The translations under genes were made by a program, and so were the position numbers. The notes beneath the pieces are model-generated. The model had not been told where the DNA came from. It searched no databases and saw only the letters and a program-made list of their open reading frames with translations. Shown one piece after another: positions 44,568 to 53,216 of a DNA stretch of 64,000 nucleotides. Positions within the stretch are counted from its first letter, which is position 1; every line of letters starts with the position of its first letter. Source of the stretch: DASRFR01 sp035651455 (GTDB taxonomy: Bacteria > Acidobacteriota > Terriglobia > Terriglobales > Acidobacteriaceae); NCBI GenBank assembly GCA_035651455.1, contig DASRFR010000054.1:186001-250000 (forward strand), read 5' to 3'.

Positions 44568-44924
44568 CTAGGCTGCCAGACGTTGCCGCATCACAGCAGC
44601 CAGGGCGGCGTGGTCGGGGGAGTGAACCACGCGGGCATGCGCGCGTGGCGGATGAGGTTCAGCTTCGTGAGCCACAATCGCGACAATATAAGGATCCGGG
44701 CATTTCGCATGGAAGAAATCCGTCAAACTCGCCCGGACCGCTGCGGGCAGCAGATGGCAGAGTAGCAGGATTCCGCAGCGGCCGAGGCTGATCTCCAAGA
44801 GAGCGGCGCCTTCGTTATGGACCCAGACAACATCGCAACCCAGCGCCGTGAGGACTCGCCGGCGCGATCCGGCCAGGGTGCGATCCGGACAAACGTGCAG
44901 CACGGTACACGTGGACTCTGCCAC
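44568..44924 (-). CDS. Pseudo-receiver protein
   Basis: 118 residues with the outline of a response-regulator receiver: VLHVCPDRTLAGSRRRVLTALG at the start and ALLEISLGRCGILLLCHLLP in the middle. The normal phosphoacceptor Asp is replaced by Cys in LLLCHLLP. No output domain. The GTG at 44924 has AAAGG five bases upstream and is the best start. This size and type of receiver-like protein recurs in acidobacterial genomes. It may bind a partner without being phosphorylated. Confidence 0.6.
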   Translation of the reverse strand: MAESTCTVLHVCPDRTLAGSRRRVLTALGCDVVWVHNEGAALLEISLGRCGILLLCHLLPAAVRASLTDFFHAKCPDPYIVAIVAHEAEPHPPRAHARVVHSPDHAALAAVMRQRLAA

Positions 44925-45084
44925 GAAACCTTTGATGTCATCTGAAGCCCCGGCGTTGATTAGCTTTTCGGTTTCCAACCCGGGGCGGCCAATGCATCCT
45001 TTCTGCCGTATTCCGAAACTAAGTGCCTGCGGGAGGTGGCCTAGCGCCGGGGCTCCCTTAAGGGTGCGGACAAGAGGAGAACTC

Positions 45085-45744
45085 ATGCTGGAAAAGCTGC
45101 TTCTACCGGACAATCACGCCATTTCGATTTTGATGAAGGATCATGACCGGGTTAAGAACTTGTTCGACCGTTTCGAGAAGTCCGAATCGCCGGCGGAGAA
45201 GGAGAAGATCATCGGCGAAGCCGTGACCGAGCTCAAAATTCATGCCACCATCGAGGAGGAGATCTTCTACCCGGCTGTGCGCAAGCTGGTCGACAAGGAC
45301 CTCATGAACGAGGCCGACGAGGAGCATCACGTCGCCCGCGTGCTGGTCGCCGAGCTCGACCGCAACGGCCGGCGCGACGATCACCGCGATGCGAAGTTCA
45401 CCGTTCTCGCCGAGAGCGTGCGGCACCATATTAAGGAAGAGGAAGGCGAGATGCTGCCCAAGGCGAAGGGGCTGGAGATTGACTTTGAAGCTCTCGGTCA
45501 GCAGATGCTCGCGCGCAAGAAGGATCTGCAGAGGAACGGCATACCTCCCGACGCCGAACACGCGATGGTGGCCGTGGTGAACGGCAAGGACGATACCCCC
45601 GCAAACGCGTCCCGCCGGACCACAAGAGCAGGTAGGTTGGGGACGGGAGGTTCCACAACCGCCAAATCGACCCGGCCGGCAAAATCGTCCTCGTCCCATC
45701 CTTCGCGACAGCGGTCAAAGGGCAGACGGGCTGGGCAGAAGTGA
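45085..45744 (+). CDS. Hemerythrin HHE domain protein
   Basis: 219 residues. The first 140 or so form a four-helix hemerythrin bundle with iron ligand candidates in LMKDHDRVKNLF, HATIEEEIFYPAV, EEHHVARV and VRHHIKEEEGEMLP. The C-terminal 60 residues are Ser/Thr/Arg/Lys-rich and disordered. The ATG at 45085 follows AGAGGAGA; upstream open frame is not coding. Likely an oxygen or nitric oxide responsive protein. BON and YflT-like genes follow, forming a stress-type cluster. Confidence 0.88.
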   Translation: MLEKLLLPDNHAISILMKDHDRVKNLFDRFEKSESPAEKEKIIGEAVTELKIHATIEEEIFYPAVRKLVDKDLMNEADEEHHVARVLVAELDRNGRRDDHRDAKFTVLAESVRHHIKEEEGEMLPKAKGLEIDFEALGQQMLARKKDLQRNGIPPDAEHAMVAVVNGKDDTPANASRRTTRAGRLGTGGSTTAKSTRPAKSSSSHPSRQRSKGRRAGQK

Positions 45745-46052
45745 ACTGGATCTTTCAGTTCGATTCAGAGACTTAATGGCGACCGAGAGCAACGCTTACA
45801 GCAGATCTGCTCGGATTGCAGCCATCACGAGGAGCTAAGGGTCATTGTTTCCTCCTGATCGGAAACCTGCGAGTGATGTGCAGGCGCGCTCGCTTTGTGC
45901 GTGGCGAGTTAATGCGCTGCTCGAAAGCAGCTCTGCTTACCCGCCAGGAGCGTTCGACAGCGTACGTTTTCTACTCTGGATTTAGCATTACTCCCGACTA
46001 TCTGTCCCACTCACTTTGACATCGAACCAGCTGCGTCCAAGGAGGCGAACTG
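45745..46052. other. Intergenic region
   Basis: 308 bp between hemerythrin and BON genes. No gene is supported. A ribosome-binding AAGGAGG precedes the BON start. Confidence 0.35.
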
Positions 46053-46436
46053 ATGAACAAAGTATTTCCGCTGGCAATGCTCGTGTTTCTGTTACTCAGC
46101 GGCTTATGTCTCGGGCAGGACAATTCTCAGCAGGTGCCCGCCGACAACACGAAGGTCAATCAACGGGATCGCAGCCAGAACGAACCAACGGCAGATCAGC
46201 AGAAAGAAAACTCCAGCGACCGGGAGCTCGCACGGCAAGTCCGACGCGCAATTGTGAAGGATAAGTCATTATCCACGGACGCTCACAATGTAAAAATCAT
46301 CGCGCAGAACGGCTCAGTGACTTTGAAAGGCCCCGTGAAGTCGGAAGAGGAGAAGCAAGCTCTCGAATCGAAGGCGGCGGAGATCGCAGGAGCTGGCAAG
46401 GTTAACAGCGAGCTTCAAGTCGCGCCCAGCAAGTGA
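46053..46436 (+). CDS. Secreted BON-domain protein
   Basis: 127 residues: signal peptide (LAMLVFLLLSGLCLG), a polar linker rich in Gln, Asn and Asp, then one BON domain at about 60-125 (ELARQVRRAIVKDKSLS, VKIIAQNGSVTLKGPV). BON domains bind phospholipid membranes and are found in osmotic-stress proteins such as OsmY. AAGGAGG lies six bases before the ATG. A YflT-like gene follows in 49 bp, probably in the same operon. Confidence 0.88.
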   Translation: MNKVFPLAMLVFLLLSGLCLGQDNSQQVPADNTKVNQRDRSQNEPTADQQKENSSDRELARQVRRAIVKDKSLSTDAHNVKIIAQNGSVTLKGPVKSEEEKQALESKAAEIAGAGKVNSELQVAPSK

Positions 46437-46485
46437 CGCTTGTTTTAGCCCAGCACATCACACAATATTCAAGGAGACTTTCAAA

Positions 46486-47049
46486 ATGGCAGGAAAGAAC
46501 ACAGCAGTGTTTGGAATTTACCGCAACCGTCTGGACGTCGAAACCGCAGTCGATACCTTGCGAACCGAAGGCTTTCGTAGCACTGACATATCGGTGTTGT
46601 TTCCGGAGAACGAGGGAACAAAAGATTTCGCTCATGAGAAGTCGACCAAAGCGCCAGAGGGAACCGCTACGGGAGCAGGGACGGGAGCAGTGATCGGTGG
46701 AACGCTGGGATGGCTGGCGGGAATCGGCGCGCTCGCCATACCTGGGGTTGGTCCCCTTATTGCGGCGGGACCGATTGTGGCTGCACTGACGGGAGTAGGT
46801 GTCGGCGGCGCAATCGGCGGTATCAGCGGTGCTTTGATTGGAATGGGCATTCCGGAGTATGAAGCGAAACGTTACGAGGGTCGGGTGAAGGATGGAGGAA
46901 TTCTTCTGTCCGTACACTCCGACAATTCGGACTGGACACGTAAGGCAAAGGACATTTTGGAACGCACCGGAGCTGACGACGTGTCTTCTAGTGGAGAAGC
47001 CAAGGCTGACTTCTCGAAAACCGACAAGCCTATGCCGCGCGCAAGCTAA
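46486..47049 (+). CDS. YflT-like stress protein with glycine-rich membrane hairpin
   Basis: 187 residues. The N-terminal AVFGIYRNRLDVETAVDTL fits the heat-induced stress protein YflT domain. Residues about 65-125 are Gly/Ala/Ile-rich with repeated GxGxxIGG motifs, compatible with a membrane-embedded hairpin. The C-terminal part GILLSVHSDN returns to an alpha/beta fold. The BON gene is 49 bp upstream, and a strong hairpin follows after 18 bp. Function is general stress by family, not by direct evidence. Confidence 0.8.
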   Translation: MAGKNTAVFGIYRNRLDVETAVDTLRTEGFRSTDISVLFPENEGTKDFAHEKSTKAPEGTATGAGTGAVIGGTLGWLAGIGALAIPGVGPLIAAGPIVAALTGVGVGGAIGGISGALIGMGIPEYEAKRYEGRVKDGGILLSVHSDNSDWTRKAKDILERTGADDVSSSGEAKADFSKTDKPMPRAS

Positions 47050-47067
47050 AGAGCATTACCAAACCAC

Positions 47068-47099
47068 ATAACAGCCTCAGGCTATCCTGGGGCTGTTAT
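47068..47099 (+). terminator. Strong hairpin after YflT-like gene
   Basis: A 14-bp stem with one G-T pair, arms ATAACAGCCTCAGG and CCTGGGGCTGTTAT, and a 4-base loop. No T run follows, so it may stop transcription by another route or stabilise the 3' end. It is the only hairpin of this strength in the region. Confidence 0.7.
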
Positions 47100-47223
47100 C
47101 TCTCCCGTGTAATTTGAGAGACTCATCAGCGAAATTTCGAGTCAAGACTCTCGGGGGCAAACAACGCGAACTGGCGATGCGGGAGCTGCACGCGCTCGCT
47201 TGCAACACGTTGTCAGCCTGCCT

Positions 47224-48843
47224 CTATTTATACTTCGAGTGCCTGCGCGTCGACGTCGCAGCTCTTCCCGTGTTCGCGGCGGCTTGGCGCACATCTTCGT
47301 TTGTGAACACCGCAAAAAGGAACGGCTGTGATTCGAGGACACGAGCGAGGTCCCGCAACGTGAGGCCAAGATACGACAGCCGGTCCTCATCGATGTAGAT
47401 CTGGCCGTTTTCCGGTTCGAAGGCCGTAACCAACTGCTTCGCCTCTCGATCAAACTTCTCGTGCAACAGGTCTACGATCGCTGCTGCAGAGTGCCGGCGA
47501 TCGGGCGACGATGGTTCCGATGGCATGCCATGATCCGCAGTCACCGCCAGCAGATAATCACTACCCACCTTTGTTTCTAATACGCTCAGAAGCCTCTTCA
47601 ACTGGTGATCCATCTCGCCCAGCGTGGCACGCAGTTCTTCCGAATCCGGACCGTACTTGTGGCCAACGAAATCCGCACCTTTGTAATTCATTAGAATGAG
47701 ATCGGGAACTTTGTCTTCGCCCAGCGGCTCTCGCTCAATCATCGCCGCCATGGCATCGGCTTCGAATGCTGGAAACAGAGCCGAATAGCGCACCGCCTGG
47801 GTGGAGTTGATTTTGTGTCCCATCCACTCTCCACTCGCTGGCCACAGTGTTTTGGCGTCGCGATCCTTCAGGTATGCAGGCAGCCGGAAACAGTTGGGAT
47901 TTGTGGTCCAGTTGCCCGTCTCCTGATCGTAGCTTGCGAGAACGACGTGCGCTCCATTCACCTGGCACGCTCCATGGCCCGCAAGCGGCGTCGCCGCTCG
48001 GTCGATGCTGCCCTGTGCCAATATGATCGCGCGACCGGCCGTCTCGAGTTGCCAGACGTCAGCCAGCGTCAATGCCATCAGGTCTTGCGGCGTTCCTCCC
48101 GCGAAAGAGTCGTGGCGCCGGTGCTGCGTGCGCTCGTACACGCTGACCCCTGTGATTCCGTGCAAGCGGGGATCGGCTCCCGTCGAGAGCGTCGAGTGCC
48201 CGACGGCTGTGTTGGTGGGAAGAAAGTTCACCTGCGCTTGAGTGAACCAGGCACTACGCTGGCGCAGGCCGGTGAGCGTTGGCATGAACGCGGCGTAGCG
48301 ATCGAAGTAATCCCGGCGCATGCCATCCAGCACGAGCAGCATGACGACTCGTGGTCGAGCGAAACCCCGGCGTAAAATCGGTAATACACGGCCTGTCGCC
48401 GAGGAAGGCATCTCCACGCCAAGCGCAGCCGCTAAGGTTGGCGCAACGTCCTGCTGCACGGCCGCAATTGAGTACTTTCCAGCTCTTACCGCGGGGCCCG
48501 CGAACATCAGCGGAATCGCCACGTCATACGTCCATGGCGAACCGTGCATATACGCCACGTCAGCCCGCGTAATGATGTCCCCTTCGCGCGGCACAATCAG
48601 GAGTTGGCCGGTTCGTCCTGGGAAGTATGCCCGGGCAAACATTTCCAAGAAGCGTTGTCGCGTCGCCAGGGTCGTTTCATGGCCTTGTGCTACATGCTGG
48701 ATCCCGGGGGCGTCCCTCCCAACAGATCGCTTGACCTGCTGGCCCGATACCGTCCAAGTCATGGTGACCAGGGTCAGCGTGGTAGCGATGCGCGATCCTA
48801 CTTTGCGCATGCGAGCACTTTTGACTGATGACAAAATGTTCAA
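47224..48843 (-). CDS. Exported alkaline-phosphatase-superfamily protein, apparently permuted
   Basis: 539 residues with a signal peptide after Met12 (RIATTLTLVTMTWTVSG). The order of motifs is unusual. HGSPWTYDVAIPLMFAG, normally close to the C terminus of PafA-type phosphatases, is at about residue 100. Metal-binding VLDGMRRDYF follows at 171, then the nucleophile region LPTNTAVGHSTLSTG near 210, GADFVGHKYGPD near 390 and TADHGMP at about 435. All metal and nucleophile sites are present, so activity is possible. It probably hydrolyses phosphate esters in the periplasm. Start is TTG 48843 or ATG 48810. Confidence 0.8.
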   Translation of the reverse strand: MNILSSVKSARMRKVGSRIATTLTLVTMTWTVSGQQVKRSVGRDAPGIQHVAQGHETTLATRQRFLEMFARAYFPGRTGQLLIVPREGDIITRADVAYMHGSPWTYDVAIPLMFAGPAVRAGKYSIAAVQQDVAPTLAAALGVEMPSSATGRVLPILRRGFARPRVVMLLVLDGMRRDYFDRYAAFMPTLTGLRQRSAWFTQAQVNFLPTNTAVGHSTLSTGADPRLHGITGVSVYERTQHRRHDSFAGGTPQDLMALTLADVWQLETAGRAIILAQGSIDRAATPLAGHGACQVNGAHVVLASYDQETGNWTTNPNCFRLPAYLKDRDAKTLWPASGEWMGHKINSTQAVRYSALFPAFEADAMAAMIEREPLGEDKVPDLILMNYKGADFVGHKYGPDSEELRATLGEMDHQLKRLLSVLETKVGSDYLLAVTADHGMPSEPSSPDRRHSAAAIVDLLHEKFDREAKQLVTAFEPENGQIYIDEDRLSYLGLTLRDLARVLESQPFLFAVFTNEDVRQAAANTGRAATSTRRHSKYK

Positions 48844-49136
48844 CTCCGCGCTGATCTTAGTTCCGTGAACAAGGACCTTGCAAGCGAGATGTCACGGGCT
48901 GGTACGGAGACACTGCCATTGCCGCCGGCGTATTTCGGGACCGTGGTTGGCGGTAAACCAATCAAGTCAACTTCCGCAGGATCGACCGAGTCGAAGGTTG
49001 TCCTCGCCGAGCCCTACCAAAAGCACTCAGATCTCGGGGCAGCAATATGCTTGACACTCCTGCTCAAGAAGCGGAGACTCTCACGCTACCACCCTCCACA
49101 CGGTGGACCCGAGCTTCATCAAAGGCTTGAACAGTC

Positions 49137-50789
49137 ATGCTGAAGGGGTCGCGCCCGCTCACAACCAAGAACGTCCCTCATCTCCTGCAGTGGACCATTC
49201 TTTGGCTCGAAGTTGCACTTCTATTGGCTGTACCGCGTTTGCTTGCCGCACAGAACAAACCGCATGACCGCGCGAGCACACCCACGTCGAGTGTTGAGAC
49301 GGGGCTTACCGCCACGAGAAACGATTTTCGTGTGAGGACCCGTGTAACGGGACCCAGCCCATTTCCTGCGGGTTGCGATCAGGGTAATCCCGGAGCGGCA
49401 CAGAATATCAATTACGAGAATGCTGAGGTTGAATCCTGGTTGGTCGTCGATCCCAACGATGCCGCACACCTGATTGGCATATGGCAGCAGGATCGCTGGC
49501 ACAGCGGGGGTGCACACGGATTGATGACAGGAGTTTCCCGCGATGCCGGTTTGACGTGGAAGCGCGACTATGCACATTTCTCGCGCTGTGCTGGCGGAAA
49601 CAGCTTCAATGGTGGCGACTATGAGCGCGCCAGCGACCCGTGGATAACGGTGTCTCCCGACGGCACCCTTTATGAGAGTGCCCTCGCTTTTGACTTTGCA
49701 GATTCCAGGCAGGCCATTCTCGTCAGTCGCTCGCGTGACGGAGGAGACACATGGAGCGATCCTGCAACACTGATGTTCGATAACAATCCCGTGATCATGC
49801 AGGACAAAGAGTCAATTACAGCGGATCCGCACCATTCTAGTCTGGTGTACGCGGCGTGGGACCGCGACGTGTTTACCGACAGTTCGCAAAGTGTTTTACT
49901 CACTGGACCCACATGGTTTTCCCGCAGCACTGACGCAGGCGCAAGCTGGGAGGCACCTCGCATCATTTACCAGCCTCCACTGGGAATTGGTTCAATAGGA
50001 AGCGAAATTGCGGTGCTTCCGGATGACACATTGGTAGACTTCCTCTCCGTGTACAGCGAGACTGAGCAGGCATTGGTGACGATCAGGTCCACGGATCAGG
50101 GAATCACATGGTCAGCTCCCGCTCTTATCGACTACGCGAACGATATCGGGATTACGGACGTCAAAACCGGAGAGTCGGTGCGCGGTGGCGCGGTAAACCT
50201 GACGGCTGACCCGCGCACGGGAGCTTTGTACTGTGTGTGGATGGATGCGCGGTTCAGTGGAGGCTTGCGCGATGGAATCGCATTTTCGAAATCTTTTGAT
50301 CAGGGCTTAACCTGGTCGACGCCTGTTCAAATTAATCAAGCGACTAACGTTCAAGCGTTTGCGCCGGGTGTTGTTGTGGGCACGGATGGTGTCATTGCCG
50401 TGACTTACTACGATTTTCGTAAGGACACCAGCGATCCCACGACGCTTTGGACAAACTACTGGCGAATCACTTCCGATGATGGAGGCCAAACCTGGCGCGA
50501 GGTTGGCTTGGGTAGGGCTTTTGACATGCGGACGGCTCCGCAGACCGGGCTCGGGTATATGGTTACTGATTACGAGGGACTCGCGCCAGTTGGATCGTCG
50601 TTCAATTCGCTTTTCGTGATGACTAACTCGGGGTTCACGCTTAATCCAACCGATGCTGTGGATCTCTTTTCCAGCCCGCCCGACACTACCATTGATACTG
50701 ACCGAGTTGAAGTGAATGTCTTTCCGCGAACGATAGGAGAGATGATGAGAGCGCAGTACGAGAACCGACCCTCAGCACGCCGTGACTGA
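49137..50789 (+). CDS. Sialidase-like Asp-box protein
   Basis: 550 residues with an N-terminal hydrophobic signal or anchor (WLEVALLLAVPRLLA). It has six Asp-box motifs: SRDAGLTW, SRDGGDTW, STDAGASW, STDQGITW, SFDQGLTW and SDDGGQTW, which is the signature of sialidase/neuraminidase propellers. Arg triad residues of true sialidases could not be placed, so it may be a glycan-binding or other BNR protein. It stands alone with 293 bp of apparently non-coding DNA upstream. An ATG at 49137 is used; no good ribosome-binding site is seen. Confidence 0.78.
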   Translation: MLKGSRPLTTKNVPHLLQWTILWLEVALLLAVPRLLAAQNKPHDRASTPTSSVETGLTATRNDFRVRTRVTGPSPFPAGCDQGNPGAAQNINYENAEVESWLVVDPNDAAHLIGIWQQDRWHSGGAHGLMTGVSRDAGLTWKRDYAHFSRCAGGNSFNGGDYERASDPWITVSPDGTLYESALAFDFADSRQAILVSRSRDGGDTWSDPATLMFDNNPVIMQDKESITADPHHSSLVYAAWDRDVFTDSSQSVLLTGPTWFSRSTDAGASWEAPRIIYQPPLGIGSIGSEIAVLPDDTLVDFLSVYSETEQALVTIRSTDQGITWSAPALIDYANDIGITDVKTGESVRGGAVNLTADPRTGALYCVWMDARFSGGLRDGIAFSKSFDQGLTWSTPVQINQATNVQAFAPGVVVGTDGVIAVTYYDFRKDTSDPTTLWTNYWRITSDDGGQTWREVGLGRAFDMRTAPQTGLGYMVTDYEGLAPVGSSFNSLFVMTNSGFTLNPTDAVDLFSSPPDTTIDTDRVEVNVFPRTIGEMMRAQYENRPSARRD

Positions 50790-51251
50790 CGTCGACCGCA
50801 AAGTGTGCTACGTAACCTATTCGAGCTATGTTGTGGTTTGTGGAAGAATGCTGGCTCACATCCAATTTAGTTCACAACGAGAGGACGCCAGCCAAGCCGC
50901 TTGCTGGAATTGTTGTCCAAGACGCCCTTGATCACGGAGCATTACAACAACGTAAGATCAGTACCAGTCACTCCGACGTTCGTATGCTCCGACGCCGCGG
51001 CCGCAAGTTTTCCCTATCGACCGTTGGGATGCCCGCTCTCATCAGTTTTGAAGCAGACGACCTTGTGCTGTCAGTGCAGCCGGCGGGATTTCCCGCGTCA
51101 AGACAGGCCTGCGGAGAACCTCTTCGAAGCGTCGCGTGCGTCGAGCCCGCCCGCGAAACCCAAAGGCGGACGCCAGGTCACAAAAATGGTGCCACCAACG
51201 ATATCGGCGCCCCTGGATGCAAATAGCCGCTTTTGCTGCTAATTCTCGTGC
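50790..51251. other. Intergenic region without recognisable gene
   Basis: 462 bp. Open frames here have no family features and overlap each other. It may be decayed coding sequence of the island. Confidence 0.35.
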
Positions 51252-51495
51252 TTACTTGTAGGTTGCAGTCGTGCGGGCCAGATCATCACTGTGCTCGTTA
51301 AAATCCACCATCGAACCGAAAGCGGGGGCTGCCAACGGATTGCTTTTCAGCATGTCTTTCAATGCTGCATCCACTTTGTCCAAACCCTCCGCATTCGCCG
51401 CGATGTACACGATGGTAAACCAGTTCGGCGAGTCGGTATGAATAGCCTCAGTATCCACTTCATACTCGTGAATCGCGCCATCCGCAAACTGCGCT
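51252..51495 (-). pseudogene. C-terminal gene fragment, unknown
   Basis: A minus-strand frame ends with about 80 coding-like residues, with HTDSPNWFTIVYIAANAEG and AFGSMVDFNEHSDD. There is no proper start, and a TGA lies just upstream of the readable part at about 51495. It looks like the end of a longer, perhaps secreted protein whose N-terminal part is lost. Family not recognised. Confidence 0.45.
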
Positions 51496-51635
51496 TCAGC
51501 TCACGAACCCCCGTCCTGCTCTGTGCTGTGCTGGTTGCGCGGCATCGGGGTGCCCGCGGTCGTGGATCCGGCACAGGGATTTGACTGCCTGGTTCCGGTG
51601 TGCTCGTTATCCGGAGACGACCGCAGCGGTATCGA

Positions 51636-52604
51636 TCAATCGCGAAGTGTGGTGGATTCCGAAAACCGACGCGTCTTCACGTCGCGCATCGGAGGTTGGC
51701 CGAAGAAGCGTTTGTATTCGCGATTGAACTGACTCGGGCTCTCGTAGCCTACTTCAAATGCAGCGCTAGCGGCATCCAGTCCCTCGATGAGCATGCGTTC
51801 CCGGGCGGCCACCAATCGAAGCTGCTTTTGATACTGAAGCGGACTCATGGCTGTCAGCGCACGGAAATGATGATGGAGAGTTGACACGCCCATGCGCGCA
51901 ACTTCCGCCAATTCCTCTAGTCGCAGAGGTTCTCTGTAGTTGTCTCTGAGCCAGGCGATCGCCTTCGTCGTTCTATGGCTCTGGTCGCCGAGTGTAGCGA
52001 TCGCGCGCAGACGCGCCCCTTGCGGCCCCCGAAGCAGGCGATAAACAATTTCGCGTTGAATGAGGCTGCTGAGGAACGGAATGTCTTCGGGAGCATCAAG
52101 CAGATCCAGCAGCCGAGAACACGGCTTCAGGAGATCGGCGGTCGTCGTCCCGATCGCGAGCCCCCGGGCCTCGGATGAACCATTCTGCGGTCGAAACTCC
52201 ACACCATTCAGAATCTCTCTGACCGACAACATATCAAGTTTGAGCAGCATGGAGAGCAATGGCACTGCCTCGCTTGCCTGCACGATTTGACTGACCACGG
52301 GGAGATCGAGAGAGCTGAGCAGGAATGTTGATCCATCGCAGAGGTACGTCGTGCTCCCGAGTGTGATGCGCTTTTGGCCTTGCAGGAAAACGTTCAAACT
52401 TGGTTCGTACGTGGCGGGATAACACGGGGTGGTATCGCTTCGCCGATAGAGCGTCAGGCCCGGTATGGGGGTTGCATGTTCTCCTGCGGTTCGAGCGTGA
52501 GCGGCAATCTTCCGGGCGAGTTCAGCCCGCAATGCAACCACCCCGCGTGCCTCTTCATCGGTCGCAACTTGGCGCTTCATTGACCTGACCACCGACTGCT
52601 TCAT
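51636..52604 (-). CDS. AraC-family transcriptional regulator
   Basis: 322 residues with the AraC N-terminal cupin domain (YEPSLNVFLQGQKRITLGS) and a C-terminal double helix-turn-helix (LRLEELAEVARMGVSTLHHHF and ASAAFEVGYESPSQFNREYKRFFG, each within a helix pair). Proteins of this subtype often control adjacent aldo/keto or alcohol dehydrogenase genes. It is divergent from the lipocalin-AKR-ADH-CMD-SDR operon across 138 bp and is the natural candidate regulator. Effector unknown. Confidence 0.92.
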   Translation of the reverse strand: MKQSVVRSMKRQVATDEEARGVVALRAELARKIAAHARTAGEHATPIPGLTLYRRSDTTPCYPATYEPSLNVFLQGQKRITLGSTTYLCDGSTFLLSSLDLPVVSQIVQASEAVPLLSMLLKLDMLSVREILNGVEFRPQNGSSEARGLAIGTTTADLLKPCSRLLDLLDAPEDIPFLSSLIQREIVYRLLRGPQGARLRAIATLGDQSHRTTKAIAWLRDNYREPLRLEELAEVARMGVSTLHHHFRALTAMSPLQYQKQLRLVAARERMLIEGLDAASAAFEVGYESPSQFNREYKRFFGQPPMRDVKTRRFSESTTLRD

Positions 52605-52742
52605 GACCGCATCTTACTCCCGGCACGGTTTCCGGCCTTCACAAAATTCCTTGTAGCAACAGGATCAGGCAATCAATCGGCAGGATTGTGTTATCCGATT
52701 GGGAGGTTCGCGGTCTCTAATGCTTAGGTTCGGAGGACTGAG

Positions 52743-53198
52743 ATGAAGGCAGTGTTCGTGTTCAGCCTTATGCTGCTCAGCGCAGGAGTTGCGGCGCAGT
52801 CTGCGCCCGGCACTTCGCACCGAAACACCGAGATTAGCAACCGTTTGCTGGGCGCTTGGAAATTGATTTCGCTCGAGGAGCCGAGCCCAGACGGGCAAGT
52901 TCGTCGGCCGGATTGTTCCGGCATCTTTGTCTTCACTCGTGAAGGCAAGGCATCGGTCCAGGTGATGTACCGAACTGCGCAGACTGGCAGCACCTATGCG
53001 CAACGTGGTTACGAAGCGTCCTACGGAAGCTACTTCGTCGACAACTCTTCAACTTTCACGTTCCACGTCGAGGGCGCATTGGTGCGAACACTTATCGGCA
53101 AAGACCTGAAGCGGGACTATGAAATCTCAAACAATCGCTTGATTGTGAAACCTGCCGACCCAAACGAACACTGGAAAGTGGTTTGGCAACGCTACTAG
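52743..53198 (+). CDS. Secreted lipocalin-like domain protein
   Basis: 151 residues: signal peptide (FVFSLMLLSAGVAAQ), then a lipocalin-like barrel with LLGAWKLISLEE, GIFVFTREGKASVQV and FHVEGALVRTLIGKDLKRDY. The ATG follows GGAGGACTGAG. The domain often binds small hydrophobic ligands. It is the first gene of a five-gene operon with 18 bp to the next start, so it may bind the substrate of the downstream reductases. Confidence 0.85.
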   Translation: MKAVFVFSLMLLSAGVAAQSAPGTSHRNTEISNRLLGAWKLISLEEPSPDGQVRRPDCSGIFVFTREGKASVQVMYRTAQTGSTYAQRGYEASYGSYFVDNSSTFTFHVEGALVRTLIGKDLKRDYEISNNRLIVKPADPNEHWKVVWQRY

Positions 53199-53216
53199 AG
53201 GACGCGGAGATCAGAA

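Noticed and set aside
48865..49143. Plus-strand 92-residue frame before the sialidase-like gene
   Set aside because: No start signal and no recognisable fold.
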